A DNA stretch of 64,000 nt from JAIBJN01 sp963839745 (GCA_963839745.1 CAWIWC010000015.1:72498-136497); one strand, 5' to 3'; positions 1 through 8,816 are shown, counted from the first letter of the stretch. A program made the numbers and translations. The notes: generated by a model from the sequence alone, not told the origin.

Positions 1-7
1 CAAGTTG

Positions 8-886
8 TTAGATGCCGAGCCGCTCGAGCGCGCCGACGTCTCGCCGCCAGCTCGGCCGAACCTTGACCCCGAGATCGAGGAATACCTTTCGCCCGAGGAG
101 CGCCTCGATCTCCTGCCGCGCCCTGATGCCAATCGTCTTGATCATACTGCCGCCCTTCCCGATCAGGATTCCCTTCTGGGACTCGGTCTCAACCCACACG
201 AGCGCGCGGATGCGCCCCTTCTCCAGATCGAGCTCGTCGACCTCCACCGTGATGGCGTGCGGCACCTCCTCGCGGGTCAGCGCGAGCGCTTTCTCACGGA
301 CGATCTCCGCGATTCGGGCCTCGAGCGGCAGGTCGGTGCGGGTGCCCTCGTCGAAGTAGGCGGGGCCCTCCGGAAGAAGGGCGACGAGATCCTGCAGGAG
401 CGGCTCGAGCCCGTCTGCCTTCAGCGCGCTGACGGGGTGCAGCGCGTGGAAGTCCCCCAGCGGCGCGGCTTCGGTGATTTGCTCCGCGATGCGCGCCGGA
501 GCGATCCGGTCGACCTTGTTGAGCGCGATCACAACCGGCGGGCCGGCCGCGAAGATCCGTTCGGCGATGAAGCGATCGCCGGCGCCGATCCGCTCGCTCG
601 CGGACAGGACGAAGAGGAACGCGTCGACGTCGGCGAGCGTCTCGTTCACGGTGCGCTGCATCCGCTCGGTCAGGGCGTCGCGCGGGCGCTGGAACCCCGG
701 GAGGTCGACGAGGACGAGCTGGAACGGCTCGCCCTCCGCCTCGCCGTTGACGACAGCCGAGATCCGGCGCCGCGTCGTCTGCGGCTTGTCGGAGACGATG
801 GCGACCTTCTCGCCGGCGAGCGCGTTGACGAGGGTCGACTTGCCGACGTTCGGGCGGCCGGCGACGGCGACGAAGCCGCTTCTCAA
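8..886 (-). CDS. era: GTPase Era
   Basis: Ribosome-associated GTPase that binds 16S rRNA and acts in 30S maturation. The sequence shows a G1 loop (GRPNVGKS) near residue 9, the switch region with TTRRR, DLPG, the NKVD specificity motif, and a C-terminal KH domain with GKGGSMIK. I chose the TTG at 886 because it overlaps the cdd stop as TTGA and places the G1 loop at the usual distance from the N-terminus, giving 292 residues, normal for the family. The open frame runs further upstream through cdd, but that part is arginine-rich shadow. It is the last gene of a tightly overlapping run with cdd, the DGK fusion, ybeY and phoH, a common neighbourhood for era. Confidence 0.95.
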   Translation of the reverse strand: MRSGFVAVAGRPNVGKSTLVNALAGEKVAIVSDKPQTTRRRISAVVNGEAEGEPFQLVLVDLPGFQRPRDALTERMQRTVNETLADVDAFLFVLSASERIGAGDRFIAERIFAAGPPVVIALNKVDRIAPARIAEQITEAAPLGDFHALHPVSALKADGLEPLLQDLVALLPEGPAYFDEGTRTDLPLEARIAEIVREKALALTREEVPHAITVEVDELDLEKGRIRALVWVETESQKGILIGKGGSMIKTIGIRARQEIEALLGRKVFLDLGVKVRPSWRRDVGALERLGI

Positions 887-1245
887 AGCTCGAAGGAGTC
901 GGGCAGCAACTCGTCCGGCCGGCGGACGAGGAGCTCTCCTTCGTGGACGAAGGCCACGCGGTCGACTCCGAACTCGTACAGCCACTGGCGGCAACCGCCG
1001 CAGGGGGATGCCGTGACGGCGACGGCCTCGACCTCACCGGGCCGGACGCCCTCCGCGACGGCCCGGGCCAGGGCGCAGCGCTCGGCGCACATGCCGAGCG
1101 GATAGGACGCGTTCTCGACGTTGACTCCCGTGATGACGCGGCCGTCGCGCAGCAGGGCCGCCGCACCGACGTGGTACTTGGAGTACGGCGCGTAGGCGTT
1201 GTCGGCCGCCTCGCGGGCGACCTCGGCGAGCTCGACGTCGGTCAT
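883..1245 (-). CDS. cdd: Cytidine deaminase
   Basis: Zinc-dependent hydrolytic deaminase converting cytidine and deoxycytidine to uridine and deoxyuridine in pyrimidine salvage. 120 residues, the usual size of the tetrameric class. The substrate loop NVENASYP and the zinc and catalytic motifs CAE (in MCAERC) and PCGGCRQ are all present. The start overlaps the end of the upstream kinase/phosphatase fusion by four bases, and the stop overlaps the TTG start of era, so translational coupling is likely. Confidence 0.95.
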   Translation of the reverse strand: MTDVELAEVAREAADNAYAPYSKYHVGAAALLRDGRVITGVNVENASYPLGMCAERCALARAVAEGVRPGEVEAVAVTASPCGGCRQWLYEFGVDRVAFVHEGELLVRRPDELLPDSFEL

Positions 1246-1955
1246 GCGAGCACCTGGAAGAGGATCATGCTCACGAGCGTACCCGTGACCGCGCCCAGCA
1301 CGACCTCGGAGGTCGTGTGGATCCCCGACTCGACCCGCGTCTGGGCGACGAGGAGCGCCATGATCAGCGCGACGAAGGAGACGACGACGCGCTCTTCCTC
1401 GACGATGAACGTGATCGCCATCCAGCCGCCGAACGCGAGCGCCGCGTGGCCGGACGGCAGACCGCCCCGGAGCGGCGTCCCGCTCCCGGTCAGCGCCTTG
1501 CTCGCGATCACGATCAGCACGATGAGGATGAGCGCGATCAGCGTGAGGTTGGCCGGCGCCTCGCGGACACGTTCCACGAGCCTCGAGCTCGGCTCGGTCA
1601 GCCGGTCGGCGAAGACGAGGTAGCCGATCACCACCGCGTTGACGGAGGCGATGAGGACGGCGCCGGCCGCGATGTCCTTCGCCATCTTCGCGAGCGGGTC
1701 GAAGGAGGTCGTGGCCAGGTCGATCGTCGCCTCGATGGCGGTGTTGACCATCTCGGCGATGAGCACGAACGAGATTGCGATCAGCAGCGCCATCAGCTCG
1801 AGCTTCGTGACGCCGTAGGAGAACGCGAGGATGAGCACGGCGGTCGCGAGCGCGAAGTGGATGCGCATGTTGCGCTCCGTCCGCAACACGTGGATGACGC
1901 CCTCGAAGGCCCAGTTGAAGCTCTGGAGGACCGCGGGTGTCCGCCGGGCGCTCAT
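1242..1955 (-). CDS. Diacylglycerol/undecaprenol kinase fused to PAP2 phosphatase
   Basis: Integral membrane protein of 237 residues with two enzyme domains. Residues 1-115 are a DgkA-type kinase: an amphipathic start, three hydrophobic helices and the signature AEMVNTAIEATID. Residues 130-237 are a PAP2 (type 2 phosphatidate phosphatase) domain with a K...R segment, PSGH and a final TRVESGIH motif. The DgkA family phosphorylates diacylglycerol or undecaprenol, and PAP2 enzymes dephosphorylate lipid phosphates. One protein could therefore interconvert a lipid alcohol and its monophosphate, plausibly undecaprenol recycling for the wall. The substrate is inferred. The start overlaps the ybeY stop (ATGA), and the gene lies between ybeY and cdd where many bacteria carry a plain dgkA. 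Confidence 0.88.
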   Translation of the reverse strand: MSARRTPAVLQSFNWAFEGVIHVLRTERNMRIHFALATAVLILAFSYGVTKLELMALLIAISFVLIAEMVNTAIEATIDLATTSFDPLAKMAKDIAAGAVLIASVNAVVIGYLVFADRLTEPSSRLVERVREAPANLTLIALILIVLIVIASKALTGSGTPLRGGLPSGHAALAFGGWMAITFIVEEERVVVSFVALIMALLVAQTRVESGIHTTSEVVLGAVTGTLVSMILFQVLA

Positions 1956-2329
1956 TGCGCGTGCGCCCGCTCGCGGCGCTCCATCTCGGCTCCGTGCTCG
2001 TAGCCGAGCAGGTGGAGGAGCCCGTGCACGAGCGGCCCGCGCCAGCCCTCGCCGACGACCTGCGGGCAGACGACGACGTCGCCGAGCTGCCGCGGCAGGC
2101 CGTCGGGAAGCGGCTCGCGTCCGTCGATCGGGAACGAGAGCACGTCGGTCGGCTCGTCGATCCCGAGATGCTCCCGCTTCAGCTCGCGCATCCGCTCGGG
2201 CGGCTCGAACGCGACGCCCAGGTCGCCGTCCTCAACCCCCTCCTCGTCGAGCACCCGGCGGCAGACCTCGACGACGGCGGCCTCGTCCTGCGCGACACCG
2301 CTGCGGTTGGCGACCTCGATCCGGATCAC
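1952..2329 (-). CDS. ybeY: rRNA maturation RNase YbeY
   Basis: Single-strand endoribonuclease family involved in 16S rRNA 3' end maturation and ribosome quality control. The metal site is clear in the C-terminal half: HGLLHLLGYEH, matching the HGxLHLxGYxH signature. The preceding substrate-binding strand (TDVLSFP) is also present. The start is GTG at 2329, overlapping the phoH stop as GTGA, giving 125 residues, somewhat short but complete. phoH-ybeY-dgkA-cdd-era is a widely conserved order. Confidence 0.93.
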   Translation of the reverse strand: MIRIEVANRSGVAQDEAAVVEVCRRVLDEEGVEDGDLGVAFEPPERMRELKREHLGIDEPTDVLSFPIDGREPLPDGLPRQLGDVVVCPQVVGEGWRGPLVHGLLHLLGYEHGAEMERRERAHAQ

Positions 2330-3351
2330 CGTCGGCGCTGCGTGCCCGTCTCCTCGGCGTGGCGCTTGTACGCCTCGACGATCCGCTGCACGAGCACATG
2401 ACGGACGACATCCTGGTTGCCGAACTCGACGAACTCGATCCCGTCGATCTCGCCGAGGATCTGCCGGACGTGGATCAGGCCCGAGGCCTGGTCCTGCGGC
2501 AGGTCGATCTGCGTCACGTCGCCGGTGACGACGACCCTGGACCCGAAGCCGAGCCGCGTCAGGAACATCTGCATCTGCTCGGGCGTCGTGTTCTGCGCCT
2601 CGTCGAGGATGATGAAGGAGTCGTTGAGCGTGCGGCCGCGCATGAACGCGAGCGGGGCGACCTCGATCGTGCCGCGCTCCATGTAGGCGTTGAGCCGGTC
2701 GGCGTCGAGCATGTCGTAGAGCGCGTCGAAGAGCGGGCGCAGGTACGGGTCGACCTTGGCCAGCATGTCGCCGGGGAGGAACCCGAGCCGTTCGCCGGCC
2801 TCGACCGCCGGGCGCGTGAGGATGAGGCGGTTGACGTCGCGGTCGGCGAGCGAGGCGACCGCGAGCGCCATCGCGAGGTACGTCTTCCCCGTGCCCGCGG
2901 GCCCGATCCCGAAGGTGATCGTGCCCGAGCGGATCGCATCCACGTAGGCCTTCTGGTTGACGGTCTTCGGCGTGATCTTCTTGCCGCGGTGGCGCCAGAC
3001 CACGTCCTCGAAGATCTCGCGGGGGTCCTTGGCTGCGTCCAGCGCCGCAAGCACGGCATCCACCGTGCTCGGCCCGATCGCGTGGCCGCTCTCGACCAGC
3101 TCGACGAGCTCGTCGATGACGAGCCGCGCCTCGTCCACGTGCGGCTCGTCGCCCTCGAGCGTGAGCTGATTGCCGCGCAGGCGGACGGCGACCTCCATCC
3201 GGTCGCGGAGCGCGCGCAGGATCCCGTCGTCGACGGTTGCGAGCTCCGCGGCGACTTCGTTGGAGACCGAGAGGACCTGCTGCAACGATTCGAAGTCTAG
3301 TCGGCGCCAGAACGGCGTCCACGCAGGGGCTTTCGGGCCACCCGCGACCAC
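2326..3351 (-). CDS. PhoH-like ATPase
   Basis: Cytoplasmic P-loop protein of the PhoH family, related to superfamily 1 helicase domains; biochemical role poorly defined. Walker A is GPAGTGKT, Walker B is IILDEAQN, and the sensor region reads VVVTGDVTQIDLP. The N-terminal part (to about residue 110) is a small nucleic-acid-binding-like domain. The start is uncertain: GTG at 3351 gives 341 residues, whereas TTG at 3285 would give 319 and fits the family start about as well. It leads the phoH-ybeY-dgk-cdd-era unit. The roughly 100 bases between it and yqeY show no gene. Confidence 0.9.
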   Translation of the reverse strand: MVAGGPKAPAWTPFWRRLDFESLQQVLSVSNEVAAELATVDDGILRALRDRMEVAVRLRGNQLTLEGDEPHVDEARLVIDELVELVESGHAIGPSTVDAVLAALDAAKDPREIFEDVVWRHRGKKITPKTVNQKAYVDAIRSGTITFGIGPAGTGKTYLAMALAVASLADRDVNRLILTRPAVEAGERLGFLPGDMLAKVDPYLRPLFDALYDMLDADRLNAYMERGTIEVAPLAFMRGRTLNDSFIILDEAQNTTPEQMQMFLTRLGFGSRVVVTGDVTQIDLPQDQASGLIHVRQILGEIDGIEFVEFGNQDVVRHVLVQRIVEAYKRHAEETGTQRRR

Positions 3352-3455
3352 CGGGCCGCCAAGCCGCCGGGGGAACCCCTCGATTTCACGCTAACGGGGA
3401 AAAGCGCACGCGGGGCGCGCGGAACGTGACGAAAGCTGCGCGGAACCGGGGCGGA

Positions 3456-3899
3456 TCAGGCGAGCTTCTCGCGGACGAGCTGGCTCACGGCGGAGCCGTC
3501 CGCGCGGCCGGCAACCTGAGGCATCACGTCGGCCATGACGCGGCCGAGGTCGCGCAGCGAGGTCGCGCCCGTCTCGGCGATTGCGTCGTCGACGATCTGT
3601 TCGAGCTCGTCCTCGCCGAGCGCCTCCGGCATGAACTCCTCGATGATCTCGAGCTCCTCCTCCTCGGTCGCCGCCTGCTCCTCGCGACCGGCCGAGCGGA
3701 ACGCCTCGGCCGCCTCTGCGCGCCGCTTCCGCTCGCGCTGCAGCACCTGCAGCTCCTCGTCCTCCTTGAGCGGCCGGCCCAGCTCCTTCTCCGCGGACCG
3801 GAGCGACGCGAGCGTCAGGCGAAGCGTGTCGGCGCGCAACTGCTCACGCCCGCGGATGGCGTCCTTGATCTCGGCCTCGATCTCGGCGATCAGGCTCAT
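3456..3899 (-). CDS. GatB/YqeY domain protein
   Basis: 147-residue YqeY-family protein, homologous to the tRNA-binding tail domain of the GatB amidotransferase subunit but free-standing. Its exact role is unknown; an RNA-related function is inferred. The start reads MSLIAEIEAEIKDA and an E/R-rich helical region (residues 45-85) precedes the conserved EEFMPEALGEDEL segment. It overlaps the HIT gene by four bases (ATGA), so the two are probably co-translated. Confidence 0.9.
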   Translation of the reverse strand: MSLIAEIEAEIKDAIRGREQLRADTLRLTLASLRSAEKELGRPLKEDEELQVLQRERKRRAEAAEAFRSAGREEQAATEEEELEIIEEFMPEALGEDELEQIVDDAIAETGATSLRDLGRVMADVMPQVAGRADGSAVSQLVREKLA

Positions 3900-4231
3900 T
3901 CGAACCCCGCCAGCGCCGGGCTTCCGCCGAGGATGTGCCAGTGCAGGTGGAAGATCGTCTGGCCGCCACCCGGGCCGACGTTGACGACGACGCGATAGTC
4001 CTCGAGCCCGGCTTCGTGGGCGGTGTCGGCGACGAACTCGAGCATCCGCTTCGACTCCTCGGCCGGAAACTCGCCGACGTCGCGAAAGGTCTCGACGTGA
4101 CGCTCGGGGATGACGAGCAGGTGCGTCGGCGCCTTCGGGTTGATGTCGCGCACGGCGGCGAAGCCCTCGTCCTTTCGGACGTGGTCGCCCTGGGCGTAGA
4201 GGCCGCAGAAGAGGCAGTCAGACTCGGGCAC
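3896..4231 (-). CDS. HIT family protein (histidine triad)
   Basis: 111-residue nucleotide-binding hydrolase of the HINT branch. It has the catalytic HLHWH triad near residue 96 and an N-terminal CLFC pair that usually coordinates zinc. HINT enzymes hydrolyse nucleoside phosphoramidates; the physiological substrate here is unknown. The start overlaps the end of mtaB by about 14 bases. Length and motif spacing are typical. Confidence 0.93.
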   Translation of the reverse strand: MPESDCLFCGLYAQGDHVRKDEGFAAVRDINPKAPTHLLVIPERHVETFRDVGEFPAEESKRMLEFVADTAHEAGLEDYRVVVNVGPGGGQTIFHLHWHILGGSPALAGFE

Positions 4232-5417
4232 CGACGACTCCTTCCTCGCTCACGCCGACCGCCCTCGCCCGAACGAGCGCCCCGACCTGAGCCTGCACAA
4301 GCCAGGGAGTGTAGTCGTCGCCGTACCCTCGGCCCGGACGATCGACGAGCACGACGTCCTCGCCGCCGACCTTGGACCGCCAGCGGCGGTGCGAAGCCTC
4401 GGCCGAGAGCGCGCGGAGGCGAGCGCTCCGCTCCTTCTTGACCGCCGGCGGAACCGGGTCGTCGGCGGCGGTTCGGGTCCCCGGCCTCGGTGAGTACGGG
4501 AAGACGTGCACCTTGGTGATCCCGGCCTGCTCGACGACGCGCAACGTGCTCTCGAACGCGGCCTCGTCCTCGGCCGGGAACCCGACGATCACGTCGGTCG
4601 TCAGGTTGAACTCCCCGGCGAGGGAAACGCGGCGGAGGTAGGTCGCCGCCGAGTAGCGGCGGCGCATGGCCTGGAGGACTCCGTCGTCGCCGGACTGCAG
4701 CGGAACGTGCAGGTGCGGCGAGACCGAGGGTGTCTCGCGCATCGCGTCGAGCAGGGCACCGCTGACGTGGTTGACCTCGATCGACGACAGGCGGAGGCGC
4801 TCGAGCCCGTCGATCGCACCTGCCGCCCGGACGAGCCCGGGCAGGTCGAAACCGGCCGCTCGATCGCGATAGCACCCCAGGTTGATGCCCGTGAGCACGA
4901 CCTCTCGGTGGCCCTGCTCCACACGCCTACGGATCTCGCGCAGGACGGCTTCCGCCGGTCGGCTCCGGGAGGCTCCGCGCACCTGCGGGATGACGCAGAA
5001 CGCACACGAGAAGCTGCAGCCGTCCTGGACCTTGACGAACGCCCTCGTCCGGTCGAGCCCCACGTTCGCGTCGACGCACCCGATCGCACCGACGTCGCCG
5101 GCGACGAACGCAGGCGTCCTCTCGCCCGGGAGCCGGACGACCGTGACGTTCGCCGGCAAGGAGGCGAAGCCGTCGCCGGCGAGGTTGGCCCCGCAGCCGG
5201 TCACGTAGACGCGCTTCGCGGTGCGTGCTGCCCGGCGCGCCGCCTGGCGCGACTTGCGAACCGCCTCGTTCGTCACGCAGCACGTATTGACGACCGCGAT
5301 CTCCGCGTCACCCGCACCTTCTTCCAGGTGGCCGTCCGCGACGAGGCGCTCGCGAATCTCCTGAGCGTCGGTCTGCGAGACCTTGCAGCCGAGGAAGTCG
5401 ACGGTGAACGAGGCCAT
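4218..5417 (-). CDS. mtaB: tRNA t6A37 methylthiotransferase MtaB
   Basis: Radical-SAM methylthiotransferase that converts t6A to ms2t6A at position 37 of tRNAs reading ANN codons. 399 residues. The N-terminal UPF0004 domain starts MASFTVDFLGCKVSQ and has Cys in CK and in NTCC. The radical-SAM cluster is CSFSCAFC at about residues 135-142. The C-terminal TRAM domain is weak. ATG at 5417 was chosen because the UPF0004 domain begins there; upstream in-frame sequence is shadow of the membrane gene. The MtaB/YqeV subgroup, rather than MiaB, is inferred from the NLGCY and DVIVGFPAEDE segments and the neighbourhood with prmA and dnaJ. Confidence 0.92.
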   Translation of the reverse strand: MASFTVDFLGCKVSQTDAQEIRERLVADGHLEEGAGDAEIAVVNTCCVTNEAVRKSRQAARRAARTAKRVYVTGCGANLAGDGFASLPANVTVVRLPGERTPAFVAGDVGAIGCVDANVGLDRTRAFVKVQDGCSFSCAFCVIPQVRGASRSRPAEAVLREIRRRVEQGHREVVLTGINLGCYRDRAAGFDLPGLVRAAGAIDGLERLRLSSIEVNHVSGALLDAMRETPSVSPHLHVPLQSGDDGVLQAMRRRYSAATYLRRVSLAGEFNLTTDVIVGFPAEDEAAFESTLRVVEQAGITKVHVFPYSPRPGTRTAADDPVPPAVKKERSARLRALSAEASHRRWRSKVGGEDVVLVDRPGRGYGDDYTPWLVQAQVGALVRARAVGVSEEGVVGARV

Positions 5418-5428
5418 GCGGGGCGATG

Positions 5429-5834
5429 CTAGCCGAGCGCGGATCGGCGATCCCGCAGCCGGACCGCGACGAAGGCGAGCGCACCGAGGGCGATGAGAAC
5501 CACCGCTGCGACGAGCCAAGGCGCCGGATCGACGCCGCCGCACTCGACGGACACCTGGCCCGGCGTGCCGGAGAGCATCCCGTTCTCGGGGCACGGGCGG
5601 TCGCTACGGTGGAGCGCCCAGATGGCCAGGCAGAGGAGCCCGATGCCGGAGACCAGCCCGAAGGCTGGCGACCGGTCGGGCGACTTGGCTGCGACCGCCC
5701 AGAAGGCGAGTGCCGCGAACGGCAGCGTGAAAGGAGCCGACCGAGAACCCGGCCAGGAAGGAGAACGCCATCAGGCCGCCTGCGACCGCCCAGGCGCCGA
5801 ACCAGCCCCACGCTCGGCCGCTCGGCATGCTCAT
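5429..5834 (-). pseudogene. Small membrane protein, one-base frameshift
   Basis: Two frames join into one plausible membrane protein of about 134 residues. The first frame starts at 5834 (MSMPSGRAWGW...) and encodes a helix ending FLAGFSVGSF. In the AAA run at 5730-5732 (TTT on the coding strand) the sense passes to the next frame, which continues with FTLPFAALAFWAVAAK, further hydrophobic helices, a Cys-containing loop (RPCPENG, VECGG) and a last helix ending RLRDRRSALG at a TAG at 5429. Removing one T restores the frame. I do not recognise a family. It lies between prmA (7 bases) and mtaB on the same strand. It could be a sequencing error or a recently broken gene. Confidence 0.6.
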
Positions 5835-5840
5835 CGAAGT

Positions 5841-6590
5841 CTAGTCGGCAGTCCGCACGAGGAGGTCTGCCGCCCAGTCGCCGGAGACACGGCGTGTGGC
5901 CGAGCGCCACCCTCGGGGCTCGGGCCGCTCGGCTTCCAGGTAGCCGGAGGCGATCACGATCCGACCACGGAAGCGTTCGGCCGCCCGCTCGACCGGCGAG
6001 CGGGCGATGTTTGCGACTGCGATCTCGACCCGAGGCAGAGCGTCCGCGAGGACGTCGGCCCTGCGTGCCTCGACGGCCACGCCGTTGTTCGCCGCGTTTG
6101 CCCGCGTGGCTTCCACGGCGAGCTCGTCGTCGTCGAGAGCGAGCACCGGCGCAAAGCCGAGCTTCGCGGCCGCGACGGCGAGCACGCCGGACCCGCAGCC
6201 GAGATCGACGAGGCCCGCGGGCTCCAGGTCCAGCAGCAGCTCGAGACAGAGCCGCGTGGTCGCATGCGCTCCGGTCCCGAAGGCCTGCCCCGGATCGATG
6301 ACGATAGGGATCGAGCCCGTCGCCGCGGCCTCCCAGGGAGGGCCGATCCAGATCGGGCCGATCGTCACGGGCTGGTGGAAGCCCTTCCACGCTTCCTCCC
6401 AGCCCAGCGCGACCGGGCTCTCGCTCACGCGCCCGAGCGCCTCGAGCCGCGCGACCGCGTCCGCGCGCTCCGTGTAGGCGGTGAGCGCGAGATCGGCACC
6501 GTCCTCGCGCTCCTCGAACCCTTCGGGGAAGAGCTCGATCATCGTCGCACGCGCCTCCTCCGACCGCGCGAGCGGCACGGAGACCGTCAC
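5841..6590 (-). CDS. prmA: Ribosomal protein L11 methyltransferase
   Basis: SAM-dependent methyltransferase that trimethylates ribosomal protein L11. 249 residues. The SAM site DLGCGSGVLAVAAAKLG and the preceding PrmA signature PGQAFGTGAHATT are clear, with the acceptor-side motif VANIA. The N-terminal L11-binding domain is short, as in other actinobacteria. It starts 14 bases after the dnaJ stop; hrcA-dnaJ-prmA-mtaB is a familiar order. Confidence 0.93.
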   Translation of the reverse strand: MTVSVPLARSEEARATMIELFPEGFEEREDGADLALTAYTERADAVARLEALGRVSESPVALGWEEAWKGFHQPVTIGPIWIGPPWEAAATGSIPIVIDPGQAFGTGAHATTRLCLELLLDLEPAGLVDLGCGSGVLAVAAAKLGFAPVLALDDDELAVEATRANAANNGVAVEARRADVLADALPRVEIAVANIARSPVERAAERFRGRIVIASGYLEAERPEPRGWRSATRRVSGDWAADLLVRTAD

Positions 6591-6604
6591 GCGGCGGAGG
6601 GAGC

Positions 6605-7729
6605 TCAGCGGAACGCGGACCGGATCTTGCCGAAGAGGCCGCCGTCCGAGCCGTAGTTGCGGTCGTGCTCGCTCCGGGCGAACTCCTCGAGAAGCTGGCG
6701 CTGTTCGTCCGAGAGATGGCCGGGCACGGCGACGTTGACCAGCACCCGGTGGTCGCCGAACCCGCGGCCCTGGAGAACCGGCATGCCCTTGCCGCGCAGG
6801 ACGCGGATCTCACCCGGCTGTGTTCCGGGCTCGAACTCGAGCTCGGCGTCGCCCTCGAGGGTCGCAACCTGCACCCTCGCGCCGAGGGCCGCCTGGGTCA
6901 TCGTCAGGTCGACCGACGAGATGATGTCGTTTCCCTCGCGGACGAAGCGCGGGTCGGGCCTCACGTGTACGAGCACGTAGACGTCGCCTGCCCTGCCGCC
7001 GAGCGCGCCGGCGTGCCCCTCGCCGCTGATCCGGATCCGCTGCCCGTCGTGGATCCCGCGCGGGATCTCCACGTCGAGCTCGCGCTGCGTCGTCTGACGG
7101 CCGGTGCCGGAGCAGTCGTGGCACGGGCTCTCGACCGTCTGTCCCGTGCCGCCGCACCGGGCGCAGCCCTGCGTGCGAAGGACCTGGCCGAAGAGCGAGT
7201 TCGACACCGACTGGATGCGCCCGAGCCCATCGCAGGCCGAGCACGTCACGGGTGACGTACCCGGCGCCGCGCCGTTCCCCCCGCAGGTCGCGCACGCGAC
7301 GACGACCGGGAACGGGACCTGGCGCGCCACTCCTTCGGCGGCTTCCACGAGGTCGATCTCGACCTCGGCGAGGAGATCGGCACCGCGCGCCGAACGGCCG
7401 GAACGCCCGCCCATCCCGCCGAAGAGGTCGTCGCCGAAGAACGCGGAGAAGATGTCGGCGAAGTTGCCGAGGTCGAAGTCGGTCGGTCGGAAGCCCCCGG
7501 TGCGCAGCCCGTCGTGGCCGTAGCGGTCGTAGAGCTCGCGCGTCTCCGGCTTCGAGAGCACCTCGTAGGCCTCCGCCGCCTCGCGGAACCGCTCGTGGGC
7601 CTCGGGATGGTCGGAGACGTCGGGGTGGAGCTCCCGCGCCAGGCGCCGGAACGAGGACTTGATCGCACGGTCGTCCGCATCGCGGGACAAACCGAGGATT
7701 TCGTAGTAGTCGCGCCGCGTGGTGGCCAC
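6605..7729 (-). CDS. dnaJ: Chaperone DnaJ
   Basis: Hsp70 co-chaperone. 374 residues with the full type I layout: J domain (residues 6-70) with HPD in ELHPDVSD, a Gly/Phe-rich linker (NFADIFSAFFGDDLFGGMGG), four zinc-finger repeats of the CxxCxGxG kind (CATCGGNG, CSACDGLG, CARCGGTG, CHDCSGTG) and C-terminal substrate-binding domains. It follows hrcA directly (43-base gap), so it is probably in the HrcA-controlled stress transcript. No CIRCE operator was found in that gap. Confidence 0.96.
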   Translation of the reverse strand: MATTRRDYYEILGLSRDADDRAIKSSFRRLARELHPDVSDHPEAHERFREAAEAYEVLSKPETRELYDRYGHDGLRTGGFRPTDFDLGNFADIFSAFFGDDLFGGMGGRSGRSARGADLLAEVEIDLVEAAEGVARQVPFPVVVACATCGGNGAAPGTSPVTCSACDGLGRIQSVSNSLFGQVLRTQGCARCGGTGQTVESPCHDCSGTGRQTTQRELDVEIPRGIHDGQRIRISGEGHAGALGGRAGDVYVLVHVRPDPRFVREGNDIISSVDLTMTQAALGARVQVATLEGDAELEFEPGTQPGEIRVLRGKGMPVLQGRGFGDHRVLVNVAVPGHLSDEQRQLLEEFARSEHDRNYGSDGGLFGKIRSAFR

Positions 7730-7772
7730 GTTCGTAGGGTACTCCCGCCCGGAGCCGGCACCCGTCGGGCGA

Positions 7773-8816
7773 TCAGCTCTCGTAGAGGTCCTCGACGAAG
7801 CGGGAGAGCTCGTGCGCCGCGGAGCGGACTGCGCCGATCGCGGTCACGTAGTCCATGCGCATGGGGCCGAGAAGGCTGACCGTGCCGAGGTTGCGATTCT
7901 GGAGCCCGTAGGGCGCTCCGACGAGCGCCACCCCGGCGAGATCCGGGTCCTCGAGGTCGGGGCCGACGCGCACGAACGGACGCTTGGAGACGAGGCTCGC
8001 CCTGAGCAGGTCGAGCGCCGTCGCCCGGTGCTCGAGCATCTCGAGCAGCCGGCGGTAGGTCCTCAGCTCGTCCGCCCTGAACTCGTCCAGCACGCCGGCC
8101 GTGCCGCCCACGTACAGCGTCTGCTCGTCTGTCTCCATCACGTCCGTGAAGGCCGGGCGCATCCGCTCGAGGAACGCGCGCTCGCGCTGCGAGAGCGCCG
8201 GATCCTCGAAGCGGACCCGCAGCAGCCGCGCGCCCAGCTGCAGCCCCGCGACGGTCTCGTTGAGGTACTGGCCGGCCCATTCGGCGAGACCCGGATCGAC
8301 CGGCTCGTCGAACGTGAGGACGCGCTTCGTGACGCCGCCCGTCGACGTGATGACGACGACCATGCCGACGTGCGGCTGGAGGAGCAGCACCTCGACGTGG
8401 CGGACGATCGTTGTCTCGAGCGCCGGCGCGGAGACGAGGGCAAGGAGGTGCGTGAGGTCCGCGAGCGCCTCCGTCGTGGCTCGGAGCGCCAGGTCGACCT
8501 CGCTCTCGACGACGGACAGGTCGAGCTCCAGCAGGCTCGCGCGCGGCCCCGGCCGGGCGAGCAGCCGGTCGACGAAGAAGCGGTAGCCGACCTCGGTCGG
8601 CACCCGCCCGGCGGACGTATGCGGGTGCATGAGGAGGCCCTGCTCCTCGAGGACCGCCAGGTCGTTGCGCACCGTCGAGGACGAGACGTCGAGCTCCGCG
8701 CGCTCGACGAGCGCCTTCGATCCCACCGGCGCGCCGGTGGCGACGTAGGTCTCGACAACGCTGGCGAGGATCAGCTCCTGCCGCTTTGTCAGGCGAAGTT
8801 CCTGTGCGTCGACCAT
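7773..8816 (-). CDS. hrcA: Heat-inducible transcription repressor HrcA
   Basis: Repressor of class I heat-shock genes; binds the CIRCE inverted repeat and needs GroEL for folding. 347 residues. The N-terminal winged helix carries the recognition segment APVGSKALVER and SSSTVRNDLAVLEEQGLL; the rest is the GAF-like and dimerisation domain. It sits between hemW and dnaJ with essentially no gap to hemW. I see no CIRCE (TTAGCACTC-N9-GAGTGCTAA) in the window. Confidence 0.95.
   Translation of the reverse strand: MVDAQELRLTKRQELILASVVETYVATGAPVGSKALVERAELDVSSSTVRNDLAVLEEQGLLMHPHTSAGRVPTEVGYRFFVDRLLARPGPRASLLELDLSVVESEVDLALRATTEALADLTHLLALVSAPALETTIVRHVEVLLLQPHVGMVVVITSTGGVTKRVLTFDEPVDPGLAEWAGQYLNETVAGLQLGARLLRVRFEDPALSQRERAFLERMRPAFTDVMETDEQTLYVGGTAGVLDEFRADELRTYRRLLEMLEHRATALDLLRASLVSKRPFVRVGPDLEDPDLAGVALVGAPYGLQNRNLGTVSLLGPMRMDYVTAIGAVRSAAHELSRFVEDLYES

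Noticed and set aside
3292..5852. 16-base identity TCGAAGTCTAGTCGGC at about 3292-3307 and 5836-5851, possibly a shared promoter
   Set aside because: A rough expectation for one 16-base match in 64 kb is near one, and one copy contains the prmA stop codon. No -35 accompanies either copy.
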